Shown: piece after piece, positions 29,646 through 37,763 of the stretch | Layout: every line of letters starts with the position of its first letter | Position numbering within the stretch: position 1 is the first letter of the stretch | Source of the DNA: an uncultured Pseudomonadota bacterium | Lineage (GTDB): Bacteria > Myxococcota_A > Bradymonadia > Bradymonadales > GCA-2716585 | Length of the DNA: 59,550 nt | Assembly: GCA_937123825.1 (NCBI GenBank) | Contig: CAKZKQ010000441.1 | Location: 1 to 59,550 of the forward strand | Direction: 5' to 3' | Position numbers and translations under genes: made by a program | Notes under the pieces: model-generated | Seen by the model: only the letters and a program-made list of their open reading frames with translations | Database searches by the model: none | Told to the model about the DNA's origin: nothing

Positions 29646-30299
29646 TCACTTCATGATGCCGTTGGTGTCGGCCTTGCACTCTGCGGCGGTGCCGCCGAGA
29701 TCTTTGCACTTGGCGCTGATGCGACCAAACATGCTGGCCCAGCCCTCTTTCTGGATGATCGGCACGTAGGCCTTGCGGTAGGTCTCCTGGAGGGAGACAT
29801 CGTCGAAGGCGACGTCGTGGATGATGAAGGTGCCGTCTTTGGCCATCATCTTGTAGTTGATGGTGAAGGTCTCGTCGTTGTAGCTGATCTCGGTCTTGAC
29901 GATCGAGTTGTCGCCGCGGGTGGCTTCACCGGTGATCTTGATGACGTACTTCTTGGTGGAGGCCTTCTCTTTGAAGCGGTTGGCGTAGTTGAGTTCGACG
30001 ACCTTCTCAAGCAGGGCCACGAAGCGCTTCTGGCCGGTCTCGTTGAGCTTGTCCCACTCGGCGCCCAGGGAGCGCTTGGCGAGCTGGTCGTAGTCGATCA
30101 GTTCGCGGGCGATCTTGCGCAGGTTTTCGGTGCGCTTGGGGCTGACGGGTTGGTTGACGACCTCTTCAAGGGTCTTGCGCTTGACCTCGACAAAGTCCGT
30201 CGGCGGTCCTGCGAACGCGGGCAAGGCCATCAAAATCACCATCGCGGCGACGACGATCCGGGTCATAAGGCGAGGCGTGTTGTGATCCTGGTGGGTCAT
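29646..30299 (-). CDS. mlaC: MlaC/Ttg2D-family periplasmic phospholipid-binding protein
   Basis: A 217-residue periplasmic protein of the family that shuttles phospholipids between the outer membrane complex and the MlaFEDB transporter. It has a cleavable signal peptide (TRIVVAAMVILMALPAFA-GPP). Hallmarks are IDYDQLAKRSLGAEWDKLNE with the [FI]D motif, RFVALLEKVVELNYANRFKE, and the beta part YKMMAKDGTFIIHDVAFDDVSL ending in an SxQxxYR-like segment (SLQETYRKAY). The ATG at 30299 has AAAGGA ten bases upstream. It ends a reverse-strand series SppA - TolC-like - MlaC, 147 bases after the TolC-like gene, consistent with envelope transport. MlaE, MlaF and MlaD homologues are not in the window. Confidence 0.92.
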   Translation of the reverse strand: MTHQDHNTPRLMTRIVVAAMVILMALPAFAGPPTDFVEVKRKTLEEVVNQPVSPKRTENLRKIARELIDYDQLAKRSLGAEWDKLNETGQKRFVALLEKVVELNYANRFKEKASTKKYVIKITGEATRGDNSIVKTEISYNDETFTINYKMMAKDGTFIIHDVAFDDVSLQETYRKAYVPIIQKEGWASMFGRISAKCKDLGGTAAECKADTNGIMK

Positions 30300-30344
30300 G
30301 GTCTGCAAGTCCTTTGGGTTTAGAGACGATTTCATCTGCAACAT

Positions 30345-30353
30345 TTATCCACA
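30345..30353 (+). promoter_or_regulatory. DnaA-box match TTATCCACA
   Basis: A single perfect match to the DnaA box, in the gap between the mlaC start and the stop of the TolC-like gene. One such 9-mer is not unexpected by chance in a window this size, so function is not claimed. No cluster of further boxes was seen. Confidence 0.2.
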
Positions 30354-30446
30354 GCGCCCATGGAATGCGGCGCCCCATTGTATCTCCGGCAATGAAGACG
30401 ACCAAGGGGGCAAAAGATTCAACGTGTTGGACTTAAGTGGAATTTT

Positions 30447-32048
30447 TCACTCTTGCGGCTTTTCTGGGGCTTTTGCCAGGACGCTCAGGTCGGACAGGCC
30501 CACCATCTGGCCAAGCTTGGCCATGGCGACCTGGTAGTCGTACTGGGCCTGGAGGAGCTTGAGGCGCGCGTCGTAGAAGGCGCTCAGGGGTTTGATGAAC
30601 TCTTTGAGTTCGGCGCCGCCGGACTCAAAGGCGATGGCGATCTGTTTGAGCCAGCGGTCGGCGGCTTTGAGGCCGCGCTGGTTGATCTCGATCTTGCGGC
30701 GGTGGTCGTTGGCTTCGACCCAGAGTTTTTCCATTTCGAGGTCAACGCCGCCGAGGGCGGCTTCGCGCAGGGATTCGGTTTCGGCCAGCCGTGCCTGGGC
30801 TTGTTTGTACTTCCAGACCTGCTGGGCGGGGTTGAGTTGCCAGCGCAGCCCCAGGGCGAAGCTGAAGCGGGTGAACTCGTAGGGGTCGCTGAGCGGATCG
30901 ACGTCAAAGACCAGGGGCTCATCAAAGCCCAGGGCGTCGAGGGCGTCGGGGTTGCTGATGCTGCCGACGAGGTTGGGGGACTCTTCGGTAGAGAAGCCGA
31001 TGCTGAAGTCGACGCCAAAGAAGATGTCGGGCATGAAGCGGGCGAAGGCCAGATCGACCTGGGCGCGGCGCGCGGCGACGGCGGCCTTGAGCAGGCGCAG
31101 GTCGGGGCGATGCTCGAAGGCGGCGCGCTGGTAGGTGGTCAACTCGGCCAGTTCGGCGCCGTCGGTCTTGTCGTCAAAGGGCGTGACGTCAAACTGATCG
31201 GGTTCAAGCTGGACGAGGTAGGCCAGGGCCCGCTTGGGCAGGCGGATCAGGCGGCTGTTGTCGATCATGCGCCGGCTCAGATCGGCCTCTTGGAGTTGAA
31301 GCTGGCGCAGGGCGATGACATCGACGTCTTCGTCACCAAACTCGCGGGCTTCGTTCTGGCGCTCAATCTCGTCGCGGATGGCTTCGAGGCTGTCGCCAAC
31401 GAGCGCCTGGATGTGTTTGCCCAGTTGGACGCTGTAGTAGGCTTCGCGGACCTGTTTGTGGATTTTGAGGCGCTTTTTGTACGTCTCAAGCGCGGCCTGG
31501 TCCACGCCCAGGTCGGCCAGTTCCTTGGCGGTGTCGATTTTGCCGAAGGTGTAGATCGGCACGACCATGCGGATGCTGGTGTTGCTCAGCGGCCCGAACT
31601 CAAGGTTGAGGAACTGCTCGATGTTGCTGGAGGCTTCGTCAAAGTCGGCCCGGGCTGGGACGATGCTCAGCGCAGAGTTGACGTTGATGGTGGGGAAGAT
31701 GGCCCAGTCGGCCTCATCGGTGCGCAGTTCGGCGAAGAGTTCGGCGTGTTTGCGGGCGACAAGCTCGGGGTTGACGTCGTTGGCGCGCTCAAGGAGCTCT
31801 TCGATGGTGTAGACCTTGCCGACGGGCGCAGGCAGGCGGATTTTGCCTGAGCCGAGCTTTGCAAAGCGCTTGCGGCGCGCTTTTTCGCTCTTGGCCTCTG
31901 AGTCATCCTTTTTGGGCTCGGCCTGGGGCTGGTCGGCGGGCGCGGGGGCGTCTTCAGCGGGTTGCTGAGCCAGCGTCGGAGCCCCGGAGAGCGCCACGGT
32001 CAGCGCCACGGCCACCAGGACCATCAAGCGCGTGGAGGGGGACTTCAT
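30447..32048 (-). CDS. TolC-family outer membrane efflux protein
   Basis: A 533-residue exported protein with signal peptide (LMVLVAVALTVALSGAPTLA-Q) and a disordered acidic/proline linker (about 28-60). Two homologous halves of long helices and short strands follow: YTIEELLERANDVNPELVAR, the barrel strand SIRMVVPIYTFGKID, then in the second half AAFEHRPDLRLLKAAVAARR and FALGLRWQLNPAQQVWKYKQ. This internal duplication is the TolC/OEP pattern forming a trimeric channel-tunnel. The KTDGAELAELTTYQ region between halves is also typical. It is 75 bases after sppA and 147 before mlaC, all reverse strand. No inner membrane pump or periplasmic adaptor is adjacent, so its partner system is unknown. 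The ATG at 32048 is used instead of a preceding TTG. Confidence 0.92.
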   Translation of the reverse strand: MKSPSTRLMVLVAVALTVALSGAPTLAQQPAEDAPAPADQPQAEPKKDDSEAKSEKARRKRFAKLGSGKIRLPAPVGKVYTIEELLERANDVNPELVARKHAELFAELRTDEADWAIFPTINVNSALSIVPARADFDEASSNIEQFLNLEFGPLSNTSIRMVVPIYTFGKIDTAKELADLGVDQAALETYKKRLKIHKQVREAYYSVQLGKHIQALVGDSLEAIRDEIERQNEAREFGDEDVDVIALRQLQLQEADLSRRMIDNSRLIRLPKRALAYLVQLEPDQFDVTPFDDKTDGAELAELTTYQRAAFEHRPDLRLLKAAVAARRAQVDLAFARFMPDIFFGVDFSIGFSTEESPNLVGSISNPDALDALGFDEPLVFDVDPLSDPYEFTRFSFALGLRWQLNPAQQVWKYKQAQARLAETESLREAALGGVDLEMEKLWVEANDHRRKIEINQRGLKAADRWLKQIAIAFESGGAELKEFIKPLSAFYDARLKLLQAQYDYQVAMAKLGQMVGLSDLSVLAKAPEKPQE

Positions 32049-32126
32049 CAAAACATGTCTCCGTTGAACAAACGCCAGCTTATCAGGGGCCCTGGGAGGG
32101 GGCCTTGGCGCCGTGGGGTTCGGTCC

Positions 32127-33029
32127 TCACTGCGGGCCAGTGTATCGGTATTCGATGCGGGGCGTGGACTGCTCGTTGATGCCCTGGATAAGGCCTTCGG
32201 TCAAGCTGCGGGCGCTGCCCTGCAGGAGCTTGGAGAGCAGTTCTTCGTCCTCGGTGGTCGGGTAGACGAGGTTGGGCGGCGTGCTGAGGTTGACCTCTTT
32301 GGCCAGGTACTCGGCGGCGTCCTGGAGGCTGCCCAGTTCGTCAATCAACCCATTTTCCTTGGCCTGCTCCCCTGTGTAGATTCGCCCATCGGCCAGCTCG
32401 CGGACCTTGTCGAGGTCCATGTCACGGGAACGGGCGATGTCCGAGATGAACTGCTCGTAGATGTTGAGCACGAGCTGCTGGAAGAAGGCGCGATCTTGTT
32501 CGGTGAACTCGCGAAAGGGGTTTCCGGTGTCTTTGTACTGGCCGCTGGTGATGGTGTGAACCTCGACCTGGGCCAACTCTTTGAGCTGCTCAAAGTTGGT
32601 CAACTGGGTGACCACGCCGATGGAGCCGGTGACCGAGCCCCGGTTGGCGAAGATCTTGTCGGCGGCGCAGGCGATGTAGTAGCCGCCGCTGGCGGCGGTG
32701 TTGCCCATGGAGACGACGACGCGCTTAGTGTCGCTGGCGCGCTCCACGGCGCGGTGGATCTCCTGGGAGGGGGCCACGGCGCCGCCGGGCGAGTCGATGC
32801 GGATGATGATGCCTTTGATGGCGTCGCTGCGCTCGAAGCGCTCGATCTGCTCGACGGTCTGGCGGCTGTCCATGATGGGGCCGATGACCTCAACGACACC
32901 GATGCCCTCTCCGTTGATGGCCAGCTCATCGCCGCCTGAGCTGCTGGCCACCAGCAGGACAAAGAGGAAAAAGATGGAGAAGAGGAATCCGAAGACCAGG
33001 ACGATGGCCAACAGGCCTTTGTTCTTCAT
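32127..33029 (-). CDS. sppA: Signal peptide peptidase SppA, short form (S49 family)
   Basis: A 300-residue membrane-anchored serine protease that degrades cleaved signal peptides. One N-terminal membrane helix (LLAIVLVFGFLFSIFFLFVLL) is followed by the protease domain. S114 in MGNTAASGGYYIA is the nucleophile and K166 in TSGQYKDTGNPF the general base, forming the Ser/Lys dyad of the half-length SppA that assembles as an octamer. RIDSPGGAV (77-85) is also typical. It starts the TolC-MlaC series and lies 363 bases downstream of the oxidoreductase, with a palindromic element between. Confidence 0.94.
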   Translation of the reverse strand: MKNKGLLAIVLVFGFLFSIFFLFVLLVASSSGGDELAINGEGIGVVEVIGPIMDSRQTVEQIERFERSDAIKGIIIRIDSPGGAVAPSQEIHRAVERASDTKRVVVSMGNTAASGGYYIACAADKIFANRGSVTGSIGVVTQLTNFEQLKELAQVEVHTITSGQYKDTGNPFREFTEQDRAFFQQLVLNIYEQFISDIARSRDMDLDKVRELADGRIYTGEQAKENGLIDELGSLQDAAEYLAKEVNLSTPPNLVYPTTEDEELLSKLLQGSARSLTEGLIQGINEQSTPRIEYRYTGPQ

Positions 33030-33101
33030 GCGTTCAAACCCGCAAGCTCAACATAAATCATCGTGCCGGACCCCGACGAATCCGACGCGCAGGCGCCCAC
33101 T

Positions 33102-33260
33102 TAGGGTGTGTTTGCAAAATCTCCCATCGACATGCGGCCCGATGACACCGATCCCGTCGTCGTCGATGCTCAACGGGTCAAAGACCCGCCTGCGCTCACC
33201 TCCTCGGCCTCGATGCCATCGGGCTCGCCTGTCTCGGTCCCATTTTGCAAACACGCCCTA
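33102..33260. mobile_element. MITE-like palindromic element, 159 bases
   Basis: Terminal inverted repeats TAGGGTGTGTTTGCAAAAT (33102-33120) and ATTTTGCAAACACGCCCTA (33242-33260) match at 18 of 19 positions. The rest of each arm also pairs imperfectly (shared GCCCGATG and CGA...CCG blocks), and the element is centred exactly on CGGGTC-AAA-GACCCG (33174-33188). A TA dinucleotide flanks each end of the GGG/CCC termini (33102-33103, 33259-33260), as a TA target duplication would give. It has no coding capacity and fills most of the 363-base gap between sppA and the oxidoreductase. Identification as a non-autonomous transposon is inference; a long RNA hairpin is the alternative. Confidence 0.6.
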
Positions 33261-33392
33261 GGGCCAGGACGCTCAAAAATTGTCTGGCCATAAGTCTAAC
33301 CCATCGTCAAGCAGGGTCAAAGGACGGCGATCAAACACAGTGTTCAGCGCGGGGATCGACGGTCTGCGAGCAGCGCTCTGGCCCGGCGACGA

Positions 33393-34817
33393 TCACCTGG
33401 CGGTGGCGTCTTCATCGCCGACCAGCCAGCGCATGCGGCGCTCGTAGCGGTAGAGGTCCACGTCCGCGTAGGCCGAGTATTCGGGATAGGTGGCGGCAAG
33501 GAAGTTGACCAGCGGCATGCGCAGCAGCAGCGGCAGCAGCCGCGCGGTCAGGGTTGGGGCGCGCAGGGCGCCAAGGAGAACGCCCGGCAGCTCTGCGCCG
33601 CCGAGCACCACCGGCCTTTGCCCCAGAGTCGCCGCCACCATGCCTTTGGCCATCAGGCCGCTGCGCATGAGCTTGTCGATCTCTTTGTCGGTGAAGGTCT
33701 GCGACATGCGTCGGAAGGCGTCGCTGTTGACCAGCAGGCCCGCCCAGCGCTTGTGAAAACCCTGGGCGTAGGTCCACAGGACCTCCATGGCGCCGGGATC
33801 GTCGCCAAGATCGGCGGCCTCGATGATGACATCGGCCAGCATGCGCGCGGCCAGCAGTCCCATGCCGATGCCGCTGCCGTGGGCCGAGAAGACCTGGCAG
33901 GCCGAGTCACCCAGGAGCGCCACGCCCGGAGCGACCAGGCGCGTGTAGGGCCGTCGCAGCGGGATGGCGCGCGAGCCGCCAAAGACGCGCGAGCCGATCC
34001 AGGGGTGGCTGGCGACGAAGCGATCGAGGATTTTGCGCCCCGAGGGGTATTGGGGCTGGGCGATGGCGCCGGTCAGGATGGAGACTTCGGAGAGATCAGG
34101 GGCCACGCGGACGTTGAGGACCGAAAAACCACCGTGTTGGCCCGTCCAGGCCAGGGTTTGGCCTCGGGCGGCGTTGTGCGTCTCCAAAAAGTCCATGGCG
34201 CCGCCGGGATCTTTGACGTGGCGCACTTCCTGGGCTGCGACGCAGATGTGTTCGGGGTCGGGCTCGGGACAGGCGCCCTGGAGCGAGGGGATTTGTTGGC
34301 GCAGCACGGCGGCAAGCCCGGTGGCGTCAACGTAGACTCTGGCGCGCAGCCGCCAGCGCTGACCGTTGGGGCCTTTGGCCAGCAGCGCCGCCGGGCGGTT
34401 GCCCTTTCCGGCCTCGACGCCATCGACGTTCATCCCCCACATGACGGCGCCGCCTGCGTCGGCGCACTGCTGCGCCAGGCGTTGGCCCAGGAGCCTCATG
34501 TCGACTTCGAGGATGGGGTTGTCATCCACATCCACGCGTGCTTTGCCGACGGGCGAACAGATGGAGAAGCGGTGTCCACTGCCGAGCAGCTCGGGGGCCT
34601 GGGGGCGCTCAACGTCGGCTTCATCAAAAATCCAGGAGGCCACGCCGTTGACCCATTGGGCACCGGCCTGACCCTGGGGACGTCGGTCGAGCAGCGCCAC
34701 GCGCAGCCCTGCCCTGGCCAGCCTCATGGCGGCGGCCGCTCCGGCAGGGCCTGCGCCCACCACCAGAACATCCCCGGACCACTTGCGTTCGGGGCTTCTG
34801 TGGTCAGTGTGGCTCAG
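33393..34817 (-). CDS. FAD-dependent oxidoreductase (geranylgeranyl-reductase-like)
   Basis: A 474-residue flavoprotein. The dinucleotide fold is DVLVVGAGPAGAAAAMRLAR with GxGxxG at 21-26, followed by LLDRRPQGQAG. The FAD-ribityl motif is GVALLGDSACQVFSAHGSG, with a following GMGLLAARMLAD helix. Overall order matches the geranylgeranyl reductase / p-hydroxybenzoate hydroxylase superfamily, which reduces isoprenoids or hydroxylates aromatics; the substrate is unknown. The first standard codon in frame (GTG 34763) would remove the start of the Rossmann beta strand. A CTG at 34817, overlapping the upstream stop as CTGA with GGGAGG five bases before it, restores a full N-terminus and is used here. 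It is therefore translationally coupled to the deoxynucleoside kinase. Confidence 0.87.
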   Translation of the reverse strand: MSHTDHRSPERKWSGDVLVVGAGPAGAAAAMRLARAGLRVALLDRRPQGQAGAQWVNGVASWIFDEADVERPQAPELLGSGHRFSICSPVGKARVDVDDNPILEVDMRLLGQRLAQQCADAGGAVMWGMNVDGVEAGKGNRPAALLAKGPNGQRWRLRARVYVDATGLAAVLRQQIPSLQGACPEPDPEHICVAAQEVRHVKDPGGAMDFLETHNAARGQTLAWTGQHGGFSVLNVRVAPDLSEVSILTGAIAQPQYPSGRKILDRFVASHPWIGSRVFGGSRAIPLRRPYTRLVAPGVALLGDSACQVFSAHGSGIGMGLLAARMLADVIIEAADLGDDPGAMEVLWTYAQGFHKRWAGLLVNSDAFRRMSQTFTDKEIDKLMRSGLMAKGMVAATLGQRPVVLGGAELPGVLLGALRAPTLTARLLPLLLRMPLVNFLAATYPEYSAYADVDLYRYERRMRWLVGDEDATAR

Positions 34818-35473
34818 AACAACCTCCCGGAGCCGTCTTTGGCGGGCAGCGCTTCGCTGAGGAAGGTGCGCACGCGGCTGGCAAACTCGTTGCGGCCCTT
34901 GTTGGTGCGGATGTCGAGCGAGGTGACGTCGATGGTCAGCGTGGGCAGATTGTATTTTTGCTCACAGACGTCGGGGAAGGTGGCGTAATAGTGGTCCAGG
35001 CCGCGCAGGAAGCGGGCGGTGATGCCGCTCTCTTCGGTGCGACCGCGCTCGGCGATCCGGCGCAGGAGGACGTTGATGTCCGAGCAGCCCAAAAAGACGA
35101 TGGCGTCGGGCTGGGCGATCTGCGGCAGGAGCATCCGGCAGTAGTCGAAGTAGAGGTCCAGCTCACTGTCGGTCATGTGACCGAGGCCGTGGAGGTATTT
35201 GGCAAAGACCTCGGGGTCTTCGATGAGCGTGCGGTCCTGGATGTAGCCCTGCTCTTCAAGGTGGACCTGGCGGTGGTGCTCGGTGCGTTTGAGCAGAAAC
35301 TCCATCTGGAGCGTGAAGGACCACCGGGACATGTCCTTGTAGTAGGGGCGCAGAAACCGGTTGTCCAAGACCGGCTCGCGCAGCTGACGGTAGCCGAGTT
35401 CTTCAGCCAGGATATTGCACGCGGTGGTCTTGCCCACGCCGATGTTTCCGGCCAGGGCCACGAACCTGGACAT
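34814..35473 (-). CDS. Deoxynucleoside kinase (dAdo/dGuo kinase family)
   Basis: A 219-residue enzyme that phosphorylates deoxynucleosides using ATP for nucleotide salvage. P-loop GNIGVGKTT (9-17), substrate-binding E33 in REPVLDNRFL, and the DR[S/T] catalytic motif D80-R81-T82 in YIQDRTLIEDPEVF are present. The lid arginines lie in LLRRIAERGR. The length fits the family (about 210-230 residues). Its stop overlaps the start of the FAD oxidoreductase (CTGA). It starts with ATG at 35473 and AGGAGATG directly upstream, giving a usable AGGAG. Confidence 0.93.
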   Translation of the reverse strand: MSRFVALAGNIGVGKTTACNILAEELGYRQLREPVLDNRFLRPYYKDMSRWSFTLQMEFLLKRTEHHRQVHLEEQGYIQDRTLIEDPEVFAKYLHGLGHMTDSELDLYFDYCRMLLPQIAQPDAIVFLGCSDINVLLRRIAERGRTEESGITARFLRGLDHYYATFPDVCEQKYNLPTLTIDVTSLDIRTNKGRNEFASRVRTFLSEALPAKDGSGRLF

Positions 35474-35789
35474 TTCATCTCCTGTCGCATCGCACCCACC
35501 GGCGAGCGCCGACCGTCGCCGTGTTTGTCACGGGGTGCGGGCGCTGCGTGGGTCCTTCATGGATTGTTTGGTTCTGTCTCTGGGGCCATCGCCCAGGCAA
35601 CGGCATCAAAACAGCACGGACTTGTACCACAGGCATGCGGGCCTGAACCAGAGTCACGAGACCGGTCGGCGGCACTTGTGGGTTTGGGTGTGGGGTGCGC
35701 AGGGGGTTTGCGGCCGGTTTGGGCAGCGCCAGCGGGGGACGCTCAAGTGAGGGAGCGTCCCGAAAGGGGGCTGGCGCCGGGGCGCGCGT
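35474..35789. other. Intergenic region with a hairpin
   Basis: 316 bases between two reverse-strand genes. The upstream promoter for the nucleoside kinase must lie here, but no clear elements are seen. GGGACGCTC (35736-35744) and GAGCGTCCC (35753-35761) form a perfect nine-base stem with an eight-base loop, 29 bases after the stop of the TPR lipoprotein gene. There is no T run on the reverse strand, so it is only a possible terminator or mRNA-stabilising structure. Confidence 0.45.
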
Positions 35790-36650
35790 TCACTGGTTGA
35801 CGCGGCTCTTGAGTTGGTTGACGCGGCTTTCGATCTTTTCGCGGTCAAAGGCGTCGCGGGGGGCCTTCTTGAGGTACATCTGGTAGTGCTCAACGGCCTT
35901 CGAGTACTCTTTCTTGCGCGAGTGCATGTGGCCCAGGGCGGCGTGCGCGTCGGGGTACTTGGGATCGACCTCGATGGCCTTGTTGTAGGACTCGGCGGCC
36001 TTGTCGAGTTCCCCCTGCATCTCGTAGACGACGCCCATGTTGCTGTAGCCTTCGGGGCGGTCAGGATAGCGGGTGATCATGTCGCTGAAGACCGCGGCGG
36101 CCTCGTCGTGGCGGCCCAGGGCGCTGTAGCAGTTGCCCAGGTTGTTGAGGGCGTCGGGCTGCTCGGGCTTAAGCTCCAGCGAGTGCTTGTAGGTCTTGAT
36201 GGCCTCATCGTAGAGGGCGTGGCCGGCGTAGAGGTTGCCCAGGTTGTAGAAGATCTCGGGGGTCTCCGGGCCAATCTGGAGGGCTTCGGCGTAGTCTTCG
36301 AGGGCCAGGTTGAACTTGCGGCTGGCGGCGTAGGCCAGGGCGCGGTTCTCGTAGGCATCGCGGAAGTCAGGCTTGAGTTCAATGGCCTCGCTCAGCGGCG
36401 CGATGGCGTCCTCAAACTTGCCGTTGGCGATCTTGCGGGTGCCTTCGTTGAAAAGGTTGTTGGCCTTCTCGTCGATCTCTTCCTGGGTGGGGTTGGTGGC
36501 GGCGTTGTTGGGGTTGGTGTTGTCGCCGTCGCCTTTGTTGTTGCCGCTGTGTCCATTACAAGCGGTCGAGAGCAGCGCCAGCGTCAGCATCAGCGCCATC
36601 AGCAGGCCACCACCAAGGCGAGAATTGGAAAGGGTCTTTGTCATCATCAT
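35790..36650 (-). CDS. TPR-repeat lipoprotein
   Basis: A 286-residue protein. The signal segment GGLLMALMLTLALLSTAC ends at a lipobox-like cysteine, followed by a disordered Asn/Gly-rich linker. About six tetratricopeptide repeats fill the rest, for example AIAPLSEAIELKPDFRDAYE, YNLGNLYAGHALYDEAIKTY and YSNMGVVYEMQGELDKAAES. It should sit in the periplasm as a protein-interaction scaffold, in the manner of PilF/BamD-type or NlpI-type lipoproteins; the partner is unknown. The start is one of three consecutive ATGs (36650, 36647, 36644); longer extensions lack sense as protein. No strong ribosome site is seen. It is divergent from the lipoprotein at 37091. Confidence 0.87.
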   Translation of the reverse strand: MMMTKTLSNSRLGGGLLMALMLTLALLSTACNGHSGNNKGDGDNTNPNNAATNPTQEEIDEKANNLFNEGTRKIANGKFEDAIAPLSEAIELKPDFRDAYENRALAYAASRKFNLALEDYAEALQIGPETPEIFYNLGNLYAGHALYDEAIKTYKHSLELKPEQPDALNNLGNCYSALGRHDEAAAVFSDMITRYPDRPEGYSNMGVVYEMQGELDKAAESYNKAIEVDPKYPDAHAALGHMHSRKKEYSKAVEHYQMYLKKAPRDAFDREKIESRVNQLKSRVNQ

Positions 36651-37090
36651 TATTGACAGGTCTTGTGGTTGTGTGAGGCGAGGCCGAGCAACATCGTGTC
36701 GCTCATGTAGGCCGTGCGCCTGGGGTTTTAGCGTCCAGGGTTTGGCGCTCAGAAGCTCCAAGGATACCCTTTGAGCCGTGCCGTGCAATCAGACAAGCCT
36801 TGGATCCGGTGTTTGTCTGCATCATGGCAGGTTTCATCCTCCCTGCCGACATCTGAGGTCAACGGGCGACATTTTGCCCTGTGGAGTGCAATCCGGCAAT
36901 GGGTTGTTGCACATAAAAGCGCCATCGAGCAGCCCGCGGCCTCAAAAGTCAGGTGCTGGGCCTTTGCGGGCTATGGTTGTGGGTGTGTATCATATGTTCA
37001 ACGCCCGGGGGAGATGCTCCCGAGCTGCTCCGTGCTTTTCGACGCACGGAGCACGCTTTGATTCAATCCTCTTTTTGGAGCCTTAAGGCC
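36651..37090. other. Divergent intergenic region, no gene seen
   Basis: 440 bases between two divergent lipoprotein genes. It must contain both promoters. I see no clear consensus pair; TATCATAT near 36988 and a GGAG at 37077 are the only suggestive elements. Short frames here have no recognisable product. Confidence 0.45.
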
Positions 37091-37609
37091 GTGCACGCAA
37101 ACCCAAGAGCCGCCAAACGGTCCATTTCACGCGCGCGCAGCCGCGCAGGTCACCTCCGCCCCCTGCCCCTCTTGCTGGCGGCGCTGCTGGCGATGGCGTC
37201 AATGACATCGCTGGGCGGCTGCTACACCCCCAAGGAGATGAGCGCGCTGGCGGCCTCCCAACCCGACCCCCGGCAGGTTGAGGCCGAGCGGATCTGGGGG
37301 GCGATCTTGAAGATCGTCGAAGATGAAGGCTGGCCGGTCGACGTCAAACGGCGCGAAGACCTGATGCTGCGCACCCAGTGGTTGGACGTGGAAGAAGGGG
37401 TGCGCAAGCGGATCCGCTTCCTGGTCGTGGTGGCCCCCATGGGCGTCGGGATCAATGTCAAAATCAAGCACGAGCGCCACCTCGCCGCGGACTCGGCCCC
37501 CGAGAACCCCTGGGTCGAGATCAAGGACGACCAGACAGCCAAGGCTCAGAAAATCGAGGAGAACGCCCTGGTCAAGCGGATCCACACGCTGTGGCAGAGC
37601 CAGCGTTGA
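37091..37609 (+). CDS. Small lipoprotein (172 aa)
   Basis: Starts at GTG 37091, with AAGG and GGAG close upstream. A basic n-region (KRSISRARSRAGHLR) leads into LLLAALLAMASMTSLGGC, a type II signal peptide with lipobox LGGC. The mature domain of about 125 residues contains a helix (VEAERIWGAILKIVEDEGWP) and beta strands (RTQWLDVEEGVRKRIRFLVV) followed by VGINVKIKHERHL. This helix-strand layout resembles small NlpC/BamC-like periplasmic domains, but no family is assigned. It lies 154 bases upstream of the sigma factor gene, in the same direction. Confidence 0.82.
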   Translation: MHANPRAAKRSISRARSRAGHLRPLPLLLAALLAMASMTSLGGCYTPKEMSALAASQPDPRQVEAERIWGAILKIVEDEGWPVDVKRREDLMLRTQWLDVEEGVRKRIRFLVVVAPMGVGINVKIKHERHLAADSAPENPWVEIKDDQTAKAQKIEENALVKRIHTLWQSQR

Positions 37610-37763
37610 GGGTTTGTGCTTGACCATCGGCCCGCCATGCCGACCTTTCTGGGCCAGAAACGATTTGTGCCGCCGGCGTGCGTCCTTACAACCACACGCA
37701 CCGCGGGCTTTGGGGAAACATCCATAGAGCACAGGACTCGCCAGCGGCTAGGAGAACACCTTG

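Noticed and set aside
30345..30353. TTATCCACA as evidence for oriC.
   Set aside because: A single DnaA box without a cluster or dnaA gene; one match is close to chance expectation.
30453..31850. A 465-codon forward frame over the TolC-like gene.
   Set aside because: Antisense shadow of a well-supported gene.
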